Positions 23,443 through 35,581 of a stretch of DNA of 64,000 bases are shown here, one piece after another. The notes below the pieces were generated by a model. It was not told the origin of the DNA. It saw only the letters and a program-made list of their open reading frames with translations, and made no database searches. Position 1 is the stretch's first letter. Each line of letters begins with the position of its first letter. The position numbers and the translations under genes were made by a program. Source of the stretch: Sciurus carolinensis (lineage: Eukaryota; Chordata; Mammalia; Rodentia; Sciuridae); assembly GCF_902686445.1 (NCBI RefSeq), contig NC_062217.1, forward strand, positions 88,593,758 to 88,657,757. Direction: 5' to 3'.

Positions 23443-24491
23443 ATGAGAAAACAAGGGAAGAAAATGTCCCAAAGAAACCTAGATACTACATCAATAAAAC
23501 CCAATGACAGCACAGCAGAAGAAATGTCAGAAAGGGAGTTCAGAATGTACATAATTAAAACAATCAGGGAAGCAAATGAGGAGATGAAAGAGCAAATGCA
23601 GGCATTGAAGGAGGAGATGAAAGAGCAAATGCAGGCATTAAATGATCGCACCAATCAACAGATAAAAGACCAAATACGGGAAGCAAGAGCTCATTTCAAT
23701 AAAGAGTTAGAGATACTGAAAAAAAAAAAAAAACTGAAATCCTTGAAATGAAGGAAACAATAAACCAAGATAAAAACTCCATAGAAAGCATAACCAATAG
23801 GATAGAACACCTGGAAGACAGAACCTCAGACATTGAAGAAAAAATATGTAATCTTGAAAACAAAGTTGACCAAACAGAGAATATGGTAAGAAATCATGAA
23901 CAGAATCTACAAGAATTATGGGATATCATGAAAAGGCCAAATTTAAGAATTATTGGGATTGAGGAAGGCATAGAGAAACAAACCAAAGGAATGAACAATC
24001 TATTCAATGAAACAATATCACAAAATCTCCCAAATCTGTAGAATGAAATGGAAAACCAAGTACAAGAGGCTTATAGGACTCCAAATATACAAAATTACAA
24101 TAGACCCACACCAAGGCACATTATTATGAAAATACCTAACATACAAAATAAAGACAGAATTTTAAAGGCCACGAGAGAAAAGAATCAAATTGCATTCAGG
24201 GGGAAACCAATAAGAATATCAGCAGATTTTTCAATCCAGACCCTAAAAGCTAGAAGGACCTGGAACAACATTTACCAAGCCCTGAAAGAAAATGGATGCC
24301 AACCAAGAATCTTATACCCAGCAAAACTTACCTTCAAATTTGACGATGAAATAAAATCCTTCCATGATAAACAAAAGGTAAAGGAATTTACAAAAAGAAA
24401 GCCAGCATTACAGAACATTTTCAGCAAAATATTCCATGAGGTAGAGATGAAAAACAATGATGCAAATCAGCAACAGGAGGCACTAGCCTAA
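23443..24491 (+). pseudogene. L1 copy 1 ORF1 (RNA-binding protein), broken
   Basis: L1 ORF1 encodes the trimeric nucleic-acid chaperone that coats L1 RNA. The start is taken at the ATG at 23,443 (MRKQGKK), matching copies 2 and 3. An N-terminal part with a predicted long coiled coil is cut by a frameshift at a 15-A run (23,719-23,733). Downstream the RRM-like part (RPNLRIIGIEEG) and the C-terminal domain are readable (RPTPRHIIMKIPNIQNK, then ILYPAKLTF). A stop at 24,039-24,041 interrupts the frame just before the C-terminal domain. The natural stop is TAA at 24,489. Confidence 0.95.
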
Positions 24492-24538
24492 AGGAATACC
24501 AAAATAAAGGAGAAACCAAATCATGTCAAAAAACAAAT

Positions 24539-27500
24539 ATGAGTCAAGTGACTGGGAATACAAATCATATCACAATAATAACCCTGAATGTTAATGGCCT
24601 GAACTCATCAATCAAAAGACATAGACTGGCAGATTGGATTAAAAAGAAAATCCAACAATATGCTGCCTGGAAGAGACTCTTCTCATAGAAAGTGATACCC
24701 ATAGACTAAAGGTGAAAGGATGGGGAAAAACATATCATGCACACGGACACAGCAAAAAAGCTGGAGTATCCATCCTCATTTCAGATAATGTGGACTTCAA
24801 GCCAAAACTAGTTAGAAGGGATAAAGAAGGACATTACATGCTGCTTAAGGGAAGCATAAATCGGCAAGACATAACAATCATAAATATCTATGCCCCAAAC
24901 ATTGGCTCATCCATGTACGTCAAACAATCCGTCTCAATTCCAGAAATCAAATAGACCACAACACAATAATACTAGGTGATTTTAACACACCCCTCTCACC
25001 ACTGGATAGATCTTCCAAACAAAAATTGAATAAAGAAACCATAGATCTCAATAACACAATCAACAATTTAGACTTAACCGACATATATAGAATATACCAT
25101 CCAACAAAGGAGAATGCACTTTTTCTCAGCAGCACATGTATCCTTCTCTAAAACAGACCATATTTTATACCACAAAGCTACTGTTAGCAAATACAAGAAG
25201 ATAGAGATACTATCTTGTACTCTATCAGATCATAATGTATTAAAATTAGAAATAAATGACAGAATAAAAAATAGAAACTTCTCCAATACCTGGAGATTAA
25301 ATAATACACTCTTATATGATGAATGGATAACAGAAGACATCAGGAGGGAAACAAAAAATTCTTAGAAGTAAAGGAGAACAAAGACACATCATATCAAAAC
25401 TTCTGGGACACTATGAAAACAGTACTTAGAGGAAGATTTATTTCATGGGGCGCATTCAAAAAAAGAAGTAGAAATCAACAAATAAATCTACAGCTCAAAG
25501 TCCTAGAAAAAGAAAAGCAGACGAATACCAAAAGTAGTAGAAGACAGGAAATAGTTAAAATCAGAGCCGAAATCAACAAAATTGAAACAAAAGAAACAAT
25601 TGGAAAAATTAAGAAAATAAATAGTTGCTTCTTTGAAAAAATAAACAAAATTGATAAACCCGTAGCCACACTAACAAAGAGAAAGAGGGAGAAAACTCAA
25701 ATTACTAAAATTCGGAATGAACGAGGAAACATCACAACAGACACGAGTGAAATATAAAACATAATTAGAAGCTATTTTGAAAATCTATACTCCAACAAAA
25801 CAGAAAACCTCGAAGACATCAACAAATTTCTAGAGACATATGAATTACCTTAACTGAATGAGGAGGACATACACAACTTAAAAAAATCAGTTTCAAGCAA
25901 TGAAATAAAAGAGGTCATCAAAAGCCTTCCAACAATGCAAAGTCCGGGACCAGATGGGTTCTCAGCCAAGTTCTACAAAACCTTTAAAGAAGAGCTCATT
26001 CCAATACTTCTCAAAGTATTCCATGAAATAAAAAAGGAGGGAGCCTTCCCAAACTCGTTCTTGAAGCCAGTATGACCCTGATACCTAAACCAGACAGAGA
26101 CACATCGAGGAAAGAAAATTTCAGACCAATATCCTTAATGAACATCGTCGCAAAAATTCTCAACAAAATTTTAGCAAATCGCATACAAATATATATTGAA
26201 AAGATAGTGCACCACGATCAAGTGGGTTTTATCCCAGGGATGCAAGGTTGGTTCAACATCCGGGAATCAATAAATGTCATTCACCATATCAACAGACTTA
26301 AAGTTAAGAAACACATGATTATTTCAGTAGATGCAGAAAAAGCATTCCATAAAATACACCATCCCTTCATGCTCAAAACGCTAGAAAAAATTGGGGTAGT
26401 GGGAACATTCCTTAACATTGTAAAGGCATTCTATGCTAAACCCATGGACAATATCATTCTAAATGGTAAAAACCTGAAAGCATTCACCCTAAAAACTGGA
26501 ACAAGGCACGGATGCCCTCTTTCACCACTTCTATTCAACATTGTCCTTGAGACTCTAGCCAGAGCAATTAGACAAACCAAAGAAATTAAAGGGATATGAA
26601 TTGGAAAAGAAGAACTCAAACTATCCCTGTTCGCTGATGACATGATTATATATTTGGAGGAACCTGGAAATTCCACCAGAAAACTTTTAGAACTCATAAG
26701 TGAATTCAGTAAAGTAGCAGGTTAAAAGATCAATGCTCATAAATCCAATGCATTTTTATACATAAGTGATGAATCTTCAGAAAGAGAAAATAGGAAAATT
26801 ACCCCATTCACAATAACATCGAAAAAAATAAAATACTTGGGAATCAACCTCACAAAAGAGGTGAAAGACCTCTACAATGAGAACTACAGAACACTAAAGA
26901 AAGAAATTAAAGAAAACCTTAGAAGATGGAAAGATCTGCCATGTTCCTGGATAGGGAGAATTAATATTGTCAAAATGGCCATACTACCAAAAGTGCTATA
27001 CAGATTCAATGCAATTCCAATTAAATCCCAATGATGTACCTTGCAGAAATAGAGCAAGCAATTATGAAATTCATCTGGAAGAATAAAAAACCTAGAATAG
27101 CTAAAGCAATCCTCAGTAGCAAGAGCAAAGCAGTGGATATCGCAATACCAGATCTTCAACTGTACTACAAAGCAATAGTAACAAAAATGGCATGGTATTG
27201 GTACCAAAATAGACAGATAGATCAATGGTACAGAATAGAGAACACGGAAACAAACCCAAAGAAATACGATTTTCTCATAGTAGACAAAGGGTCCAAATAT
27301 ATGCAATGGAGAAAAGATAACCTCTTCAACAAATGGTGCTGGGAAAACTGGAAAACCATATGTAACAGAATGAAATTAAAACCCTATCTCTCACCCTACA
27401 CAAAACTCAACTCAAAATGGATCAAGGACCTCGGAATCAGACCAGAGACCCTGCATCTTATAGAAGAAAAAGTAGGTCCAAATCTTCAACTTGTTGACTT

Positions 27501-28348
27501 AGGATCAGACTTACTTAACAGGACTCCCATAGCACAAGAAATAAAAGCAAGAATCAACAACTGGGATAGATTCAAACTAAAAAGCTTTCTCTCAGCAAAG
27601 GAAACTATCAGCAATGTGAAGACAGAGCCTACAGAGTGGGAGAATATCTTTGCCACTCATATTTCAGATAGAGTGCTAATTCCAGAATCTATAAAGAACT
27701 CAAAAACTCTACACAAAGAATACAAATAATCCAATCAACAAATGAGCTAAGGAAATGAACAGACACTTCACAGAAGATGTACAAGCAATCAACAGATATA
27801 TGAAAAAATGTTCAACATCTCTAGTAATAATGGAAATGCCAATCAAAACTACCCTAAGATTTCATCTCACCCCAATTAGAATGGCGATTATCAAGAATAC
27901 AAGCAACAGTAGGTGTTGGCGAGGATGTGGTGAAAAAGGAACACTCATACATTGCTGGTGGGGTTGCAAATTAGTGCAGCCACTCTGGAAAGCAGTATGG
28001 AGCCTCAGAAAGCTTGGAATGGAACCACCATTTGATCCAGCTATCCCACTCCTTGGCCTATACCCAAAGGACTTAAAATCAGCATATTACAGAGATACAG
28101 CCACATCAGTGTTCATTGCTGCTCAATTCACCATAGCCAGAATGTGGAACCAGCCTAGATGCCCTTCAGTTGATGAATGGATAAAGAAACTGTGGCATAT
28201 ATATACAATGGAATATCACTCTGCAATGAAAAATGATAAAATTATGGCATTTGCAGGCAAATGGATGAAATTGGAGAATATCATGCTAAGTGAGATAAGT
28301 CAATCTCAAACAACTAAAGGACGAATGATCTCGCTGATAAGCAGATGA
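24539..28348 (+). pseudogene. L1 copy 1 ORF2 (endonuclease-reverse transcriptase), broken
   Basis: ORF2 makes the nick and copies L1 RNA into DNA at the target. The frame from the ATG at 24,539 would span about 1,270 codons, the usual L1 length. The N-terminal apurinic-type endonuclease starts with TLNVNGLNSSIKRHRL. The reverse transcriptase block shows [26 protein letters not shown] and the catalytic FADD at 26,630-26,641. The C-terminal cysteine motif ([18 protein letters not shown]) is intact near 27,915. Breaks: a one-base loss near 24,650, a TGA at 26,597-26,599 where CGA is expected, a TAA at 26,727-26,729, and further frameshifts in the endonuclease. Confidence 0.95.
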
Positions 28349-28379
28349 GGACATATAATGGGGCTGGGAGGGGTTAGCA

Positions 28380-28409
28380 TTAGGGTTAGGGTTAGGTTTA
28401 GGTTTAGGG
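28380..28409 (+). repeat. Telomere-like array in L1 copy 1 3' UTR
   Basis: TTAGGG TTAGGG TTAGG TTTAGG TTTAGGG in tandem, 30 bases, following 'ggggttagca'. Confidence 0.93.
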
Positions 28410-28460
28410 ATAAGGAGTGTGGTAAGAATGAAGGAAAGAAAGACTGTATAGAGGGAAAAG

Positions 28461-28482
28461 AGGGGTGGGAGGGGTGGGGAGG
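28461..28482 (+). other. G-quadruplex-capable motif in L1 3' UTR
   Basis: Four G-runs (4, 3, 4 and 4 G) separated by single bases. Such G-rich purine tracts are a recurring feature of mammalian L1 3' UTRs. Confidence 0.75.
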
Positions 28483-28655
28483 AAGGGAAAGAAATAATGA
28501 GTCAAACATCATTGCCCTATGTAAACGTATGATTACACAAATGGTATGCCTTGACTCCATGTACAAATAGAGAAACAACATGTATCCCATTTGTATTCAA
28601 TAATAATAAAAAAATAAATTAAAAAAAAGTAAAAAAATAAATAAAGGTACTCTAG

Positions 28656-29284
28656 AAAGCTTTAATAGATAAAGTTCATTTTGAGTCAAACAAAGAATTG
28701 GAAAGCCAAATGATACATCAATCAGAGACCTTACTGGTATAAATTTTACTAAACATTTCATGGAAATATGCAATTATGAGGCAGAGGAGAAGGAGGTAAA
28801 GTCTGGTACACCTGCCTACTCAGGTCCTTCTTGTATCAAACACATGTTCTCTGACTCAGTTCTTAATGAAGTTCCTAAATCGTACTTGGGTGGCTCATAC
28901 ACCAGGGAGAATTCTAGAATGCATTAATAGATCATGAAATATTTCCTTTTACATACTGAAGAGTTGTAGAGGTCACATGATTTTCTCCCAGGAGCCCTAA
29001 GCAATCCTGGGATAGTTACATATTATTAAGAGCATTCCATAGATAGGTACATGCCTTCTAGTATATATTCTTGGACTATTTGCCCTGAGACATAGTTATT
29101 CTATTTCTAAGGAGGCAAAATTGGTCATTTGTCTTCTTTCTTAGTCATGAACATTAGCATGGTAATAAGGAGAGAAATAGATCACAATCCACCTGTTTTA
29201 ATTCCTTCCTCCTCAATTCAAAAAGAAAATCTTTATCGTTTGCCATGGTTCATCTTGGTATGTTTCATTCATAGATGGTTTCCT
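28656..29284. other. Non-coding flank, nothing recognised
   Basis: Ordinary AT-rich sequence between L1 copy 1 and the next MIR. No gene or repeat that I can name. Confidence 0.5.
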
Positions 29285-29545
29285 AGGATTATAACTCAAT
29301 GTTTACTGAGTGTTTACTCTATCTAAGACTCTTTTTCAAGAGTTTTACCTCTCTTGACTCCTTTAATTATCAAAACAACCTATGAGGTATATAAATATTA
29401 TCTTCATCTATCATAAATGTGGGGAAGCAGAAGCATTGAAAGATTAAGTAATATACTTAAGGACTTCTATAAATAGCAGAAACTAGATTCAATATAAGTA
29501 ATTTGGAACTAGAACCTGAGTGTTTCATCACTATTATGCCACCTT
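29285..29545 (+). repeat. MIR SINE
   Basis: Near full-length MIR-like order: 'actgagtgtttactctatct', the core with 'caaaacaacctatgaggtat' and 'aaatattatcttcatctatc', 'gaaagattaagtaatatact', then a worn 'ggaactagaacctgagtg'. Diverged, as expected for MIR. Confidence 0.72.
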
Positions 29546-31224
29546 ACAACATTAAACATGAATCCAGAGGGAACAACACATATTGTTCAATAATTAAGAC
29601 TCTGAAATTGTGTCAATCTTCTCAATAAGCTCCTAAGTAAATATAGCATGCTATCTATATCCATTTAACCCAAGATACTGTGTGAGAAATCTTAAAAATA
29701 AATGTTTAAACTTAATTTTTCTCATTAGTCATCAAAAATCACAATATTAATTGAAAAGTAAACAGATAAGACAGGAATATAGAAACTGTTACATAATAAG
29801 TGTTTCAAATTGAAAATTGATTTTTCACTGTATCTAACATCTATTTGACTCATTTCTAGACATTTTATTACTATTGACTATTGACTCATTTCTAGACATT
29901 TTATTACCTCTAATTTATCTTGTCCCATTAATCTTACAGCAATATTCTCAGAATAAAAGATAAAGAATATAAAAATAGAAATAATGTTTTATACACTGAT
30001 ATATGCTGAAGAATTTTTAATATCTCTAATAATGTAATTAGCATAAAAGAAATGTAGGGAATTCTAATTACAGTTTTATATTTTTAGGTGGAGGTTTATT
30101 AAGTCATTTGATCATGTAACGAATACATATTAATTTTTTATGTACCAGATATTATTTAGGTGTCAGAGTAGTAGAGAACAAAGACAAGAAAACTGCTCTA
30201 TTTGAATTTATATTTTGTGGGAAGTATGGCCAGTGATACAGACAAAATACAACCCAATGAAAAGAAAAATATAGTATAGAGTGCTATGAAAGGAATTGAG
30301 TGGGATGTTGTGATAGTGAATTACTGGCAGCTTCCTTAGAATGGGTTCAGCTTAGGGAAGATCTCTCTGGATGGTAACAGGAAGCTAAGATTTGAATGAC
30401 AAGGAGGAGCCTGACATTCAAAGAATAATAGCACCTATAGCATACTTGGCAGTAGGTGGTGTGAAGGGCAAAGAGCCTGCTTGGCATGTTTCTGAAACAG
30501 AAAGAAAACTGAAGATCCTATGGGGTAACAGACACATAGGTCAGAAAGAACGCAGTTCACATTGGGCTAGGAGATTTTGCATTTCTTTGTCAATGTGCTC
30601 AATGATGGGAAGCCACACTGCAGTAGGGGCTAACATTTTAAATGATGCACATAGTAGATCACTCAGTTGGGATGTGGAGAATATGGATTTTTGGGAGGGT
30701 CAATTAAGGACTGTGTTTAGCTGCATGTAATAAAAAACCTAAACACAGTAACTTATATAAGACAGTGTTCTTTATCTCACCTAATGCAACATCCAGAGAC
30801 AGCCAATCTGAACTTCTGAAGCTATGGTCAATTACTTGGATCTTTTTCTTCATGGTCAATATTAGCTCCAGATATCTGGTCTTTTAAAACTTTCAATAGA
30901 AAGAGAAAGGGAAACCCAAAGAATAGAAAAAGCTTCTGTCAAATAGCTTGTGCCCTTTTTGAGCAGTTTATTTAAGATATCTCACCTAAAATTGTCTTTC
31001 ACAACTCAGGGGTCAGTACTGTGTATATTACCATTTCTATATTCAAGGAAGACTATTTTTGGAATGATATTGGCCAAGTTATAGTGTTATATTGTGTACA
31101 TGTAACAATAAATTCCAATATTATGTAGAATTATAATTCACGAACAAAACTGTTGGCGAAAGAAAAGACTATTTTTCAGTTTTGAGTTATACATAGGGAT
31201 TCCTCCATCAGAATCATGTTTAGT
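29546..31224. other. Non-coding DNA with an old repeat at 30,150-30,430
   Basis: The section at 30,150-30,430 resembles an ancient mammal-wide repeat that also occurs at about 42,380-42,700 (both have a 'gagaacaaagacaagaaaac'-type opening and a 'gtgctatgaaaggaa' middle or equivalents). A 28-bp tandem duplication ('ctattgactcatttctagac' and its neighbour) lies near 29,840-29,900. The rest is unassigned. Confidence 0.45.
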
Positions 31225-31341
31225 TAACCATTTCTCTAAGCTTCTATTTTATTGGTTATAAAACAATAAGAATAAAAATAATAACAGTAACAATTAGATG
31301 CCTCATTGTGGTGACTTTTCAGTTTTAAAAGAGATGATGCT
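31225..31341 (-). repeat. MIR SINE, left half of a split copy
   Basis: Reversed MIR: the 'ccatttctctaagcttc' region, an 'aataagaataaaaataataa' region and 'cctcattgtggtgac' fit the MIR core in reverse. It stops at a 10-bp target duplication and resumes at 38,075. It is the outermost layer of the nest. Confidence 0.65.
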
Positions 31342-31464
31342 ATCAATGTTTATACCAGCTCAATTCACAATATATAACCTGTGGAACCAACCTAGATGTC
31401 CTTCAAAAGATGAATGAGTAAAGAAACTGTGGTATACATACATAATGGAATATTATTCAGTCTT
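31342..31464 (+). mobile_element. Older L1 3' fragment, left part
   Basis: ORF2-end sequence of an older L1 ('ataccagctcaattcacaat', 'gtggaaccaacctagatgtc', 'ggaatattattcagtc'). It is cut at 31,464 by L1 copy 2 and continues at 37,659. The whole older fragment is flanked by an exact 10-bp duplication, agatgatgct, at 31,332-31,341 and 38,075-38,084. Confidence 0.9.
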
Positions 31465-31682
31465 TTTTTAATTCATTTTTATTGTAAACAAATGAGATAA
31501 ATCTTATTTCTATGTACATGAAGTAGAAGCATACCATTTGTGTAATTATACATTTACCCTGGGTAATAGTTTTTTATTCATTCTGTTATTTTTTTATTCC
31601 CCACCTCTCCCACCTTTCTTATCCCTCTGTACAGTCCCTCCTTCCTCCATTCTTGCCCCCTTCCCACCCCCTATATGTGTCA

Positions 31683-31820
31683 TCATCCGCTTATCAGTGA
31701 GATCATGGTCCTTTGCTTTTAGAGATTGGCTTATCTCACTTAGCATGATATTCTCCAACTGCATCCATTTGCCTGAAAATGCAATAATTTCATTATTCTT
31801 TATGGCTGAGTAATATTCCA

Positions 31821-31863
<43 letters not shown>

Positions 31864-34800
31864 AGTTTCTTTATCCATTCATCAAACGAGGGGCATCTAG
31901 GTTGGTTCCACAATCTGGCTACTGTGAATTGAGCAGCTATGAACATTGTTGTGACTGTAGGCTGTATCTCTGTAGAATGCTGATTTTAAGTCCTTTGGAC
32001 ATAGGCAGAGGAGTGGGATAGCTGGGTCAAATAATGGTTCTATTCCAAGTTTCTAAGGAATCTCCACACTGCTTTCCAGAGTGACTGCACTAATTTGCAG
32101 CCCTACCAGCAATGTATGCATGTACCTTTTTGCCCACATCCTTGCCAACACCTGTTGTTCCTTGTATTCTTGATAATCACCATTCTAACTGGGGTGAGAT
32201 GGAATCATATGGTAGTTTTGATTTGCATTACTCTTAATACTAAAGATGGTGAACACTTTTTCATATGTTTGTTGATTCCTTGTAGCTCTTCTTCTGTGAA
32301 GTGTCTGTTCATATCCTTAGCCCATTTGAGATTGGGTTATTTGTATTCTAAGTGTAGAGCTTTTTGAGTTCTTTATATATTCTGGAAATTAGTGCTCTAT
32401 CCGAAGTATGCATGGCAAAGATTTTCTCCCACTCTGAAGGCTCTCTCTTCTCATTGCTGATAGTTTCCTTTAGTGAGAGAAAGATATTTAGTTTGAATCT
32501 ATCCCAGTTATTGATTCTTGCTTTTATTTCTTGTGCTATGGGAGTTCTGTGAAGGAAGTCTGATCCTAAGCCAACAAGTTGAAGATTTGGACCTACTTTT
32601 TCTTCAATAAGTTGCAGGGTCTCTGGTCTAATTTCAAGGTCCTTGATCCATTGTGAATTGATTATTGTGCAGGGTGAGAGATAAGGGTTTAGCTTCATTC
32701 TGTTGCATATGGATTTCCAGTTTTCCCAGCACCATTTGTTGAAGAGGTTATCTTTTCTCTATTGCATATTTTTGACACCTTTTTCTAGTATGAGAAAATT
32801 GTATTTATTTGGATTTGTGTCCATGTCCTCTATTCTGTACCATTGATCTATCTCTCTATTTTGGTGCCAATACCTTGCCATTTTTGTTACTATTTCTTTG
32901 TAGTAAAGTTGAAGGTATGGTATTGTGATACCCCCTGCTTCACACTTCTTCCTAAGGATTGCTTTAGCTATTCTGGGTTTCTTATTCTTCCAGATGAATT
33001 TCATGATTGCTAGCTCTATTTCTGCAATGTACATCATTGGAATTTTAATTGGAATTGCATTCAATCTGTATAGCACTTTTGGTACTATGGCCATTTTGAC
33101 AGTATTAGTTCTGCCTATACAAGAACATGGGAGAAATTTCCATCTTCTAAGGTTTTCTTTAATTTCTTTCTTTAGTGTTCTGTAATTCTCATTGTAGAGA
33201 TCTTTCACATCTTTTTTTAAATTGATGCCCAAGTATTTTAATTTTTTCGAATCTATTGTGAATGGAGTAGTTTTCCTAACTTCTCTTTCTGAAGATTCAT
33301 CACTTATGTATAAAAATGCATTGGATTTATGAGCGTTAGTCTTATATCCAGCTACTTTCCTGAATTCACTTATGAGTTCTAAAAGTTTTCTGGTGGAATT
33401 TTCTGGTTCCTCTAACCATATAATAATATCATCAATAAATAGAGATAGTTTGAGTTCTTCTTTTCCTATATGTATCCCTTTAATTTCCTTGGTCTGTCTA
33501 ATTGCTCTGGCTAGAGTTTCGAGGACAATGTTGAATAGAAGTGGTGAAAGAGGGCATCCCTGCCTTGTTCCAGTGTTTAGGGGGAATTCTTTCAGTTTTT
33601 CACCATTTAGAATGATAATGGCCATGGGCTTAGTGTAGATGGCCTTCACAATGTTAAGGAATGTTCCCACTATCCCTATTTTTCTAGTGTTTTGAGCATG
33701 AAGCAATGCTATATTTTATCAAATGCTTTTTCTGCATCTATTAAAATAATCATATGATTTTTTACTTTAAGTCTGTTAATAGGGTGAATTACATTTATTG
33801 ATTTCTGGATGTTGAACCAACCTTGCATTCCTGGGATAAAACCCACTTGATTGTAGCGTACTATCTTTTTAATATATTTTTGTATGTGATTTGCTAAGAT
33901 TTTGTTGAGAATTTTGGCATCAATGTTCATTAAGGATACTGGTCTGAAATTTTCTTTCCTCGATGTGTCTCTGTCTGGTTTAGGCATCAGTGATATTGGC
34001 TTCATAGAATGAGTTTGGGAGGGTTCCCTTTCCCTCCTCTTCTACTTCATGAAATACTTTGAGAAGTATTGGAATGAGCTCTTCTTTAAAGGTTTTGTAG
34101 AACTTGGCTGAGTACCCGACTTTTTTGTTGGTAGACTTTTGATGACTTCTTCTATTTCATTCCTTGAAATTGATCTAATTAAATTGTGTATGCCCTCCTC
34201 ATTCAGTTTACATAATTCATATGTCTCTAGAAACCTGTTGATGTCTTCAAGATTTTCTATTTTGTTGGAGGATAGATTTTCAAAATAGCTTCTAATTATG
34301 TTTTGTATTTCAATCGTGTCTGTTGTGAACTTTCCTTGTTCATTCCAAATTTTAGTAATTTGGGTTTTCTCCTCTTCTTCTCTTTGTTAGTGGGTCTAAG
34401 GGTCTATCAATTTTGTTTATTTTTTCAAAAAACCAACTATTTATTTTGTCAATTTTTTCGATTGTTTCTTTTTTTTCAGTTTTATTGATTTCAGCTCTGA
34501 TTTTAACTATTTCCTGTCTTCTACTACTTTTGGTGTTGCTCTGTTCTTCTTTTTCTAGGGCTTTGAACCATAGTGTTAGGTCATTTATTTGTTGATTTTT
34601 TCTTCTTTTATTGAATGCACTCCATGAAATAAATTTTCCTCTAAGAACTGCTTTCATAGTGTCCCAGAAATTTTGATGTGTTGTGTCTTTGTTCTCATTT
34701 ATCTCTACGAATTCTTAAATTTCCTTCCTGATATCTTCTGTTATCTATTCATCATACAATAGTGTATTATTTAATCTCCAGGTGTTGGAGTAGTTTCTGT

Positions 34801-35526
34801 TTTTCACTCTGTCATTTATTTCTAATTTTAATCCATTATGATCTGATAGAATACAAGGTAGTATTTCTGTCTTCTTGTACTTGATAACAGTAGCTTTGTG
34901 GCATAATATATGGTCTGTTTTAGGGAAGGTTCCTTGTGCTGCTCAGAATAAAGCATATTTGTTCTTTGTTGGATGGTATATTCTATAAATGTCCATCATG
35001 TCTAAATTTTTGATTGTGTTTTTGAAATTATGGTTTCTTTGTTCAATTTTTGTTTGGAGGATCTGTCCAGTGGTGAGAGAGTTGTGTTAAAATCACCTAG
35101 TATTATTGTGTTGTGGTCTATTTGATTTCTGGCATGAGAAGGATTTGTTTGACACATATGCAGGAGCCACTCTTTGGGGCATAGATATTTATGATTGTTA
35201 TGTCTTGCTGATTTATTTTTCCCTTAAGCAGTATGAAATGTCCTTCTTTATCCCTTCTGACTAACTTTGGCTTGAAGTCCACATTATCTGATATGAGGAT
35301 GAATACTCCAGCTTTTTTGCTGTGTCCATGTGCATGGTATGTTTTTCCCCATCCTTTCACCTTTAGTCTGTGGGTATCTCTTTCTATGAGATGAGTCTCT
35401 TGCAGGCAGAAAATTGTTGGATCTTTTTTTTTTAATCCAATCTGCCAGTCTATGTCTTTTGATTGATGAGTTCAGGCCATTAACATTCAGGGTTATTATT
35501 GAGATATGATTTGTATTCCCAGTCAT
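31683..35526 (-). pseudogene. L1 copy 2 ORF2, broken
   Basis: ORF2 from the Met at 35,526 (MTGNTNHISIITLNVNGLN) to the stop at 31,683-31,685. The longest open piece is 315 codons (32,759-33,706) and covers the palm and thumb of the reverse transcriptase. The catalytic motif reads FIDD instead of FADD at 33,428-33,439. Frameshifts separate endonuclease, linker and C-terminal parts. Near the C-terminus a TA microsatellite at 31,823-31,860 is read as an Ile-Tyr repeat, so it lengthens the protein without a stop. Confidence 0.95.
31823..31860 (+). repeat. (TA)n microsatellite inside L1 copy 2
   Basis: About 19 TA units at the position of the short 'tatatata' in the ORF2 end of copy 1. Confidence 0.95.
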
Positions 35527-35581
35527 GTGGCTCTTTTTTTTTTTTTACACGAATTGATTTCTCCTTTACTTGGTTGTGTCT

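Larger units (their letters stand above)
22379..28641 (+). mobile_element. Full-length L1, copy 1
   Basis: Complete plus-strand L1 of about 6.26 kb. It has a 5' UTR with tandem units, ORF1, ORF2, a short 3' UTR with telomere-like and G-rich motifs, and an A-rich tail. A 14-bp target-site duplication with one mismatch flanks it: taaaggtattctag at 22,365-22,378 and taaaggtactctag at 28,642-28,655. Both reading frames are broken, so this copy cannot move on its own today. Several of the breaks are of the C-to-T kind expected at methylated CpG. Confidence 0.97.
28349..28641 (+). other. L1 copy 1 3' UTR and A-rich tail
   Basis: Holds an interstitial telomere-like array (28,380-28,409), a G-quadruplex-capable purine segment (28,461-28,482), the conserved terminus 'gattacacaaatggtatgcc' to 'tgtatcccatttgtattcaa', and an A-rich tail. 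G-rich polypurine tracts are a known feature of mammalian L1 3' UTRs; the telomere-like array is not. Confidence 0.85.

Noticed and set aside
28380..28409. Interstitial telomere from a chromosome fusion
   Set aside because: The array is short, lies inside an L1 3' UTR with intact L1 on both sides, and recurs in another L1 copy.
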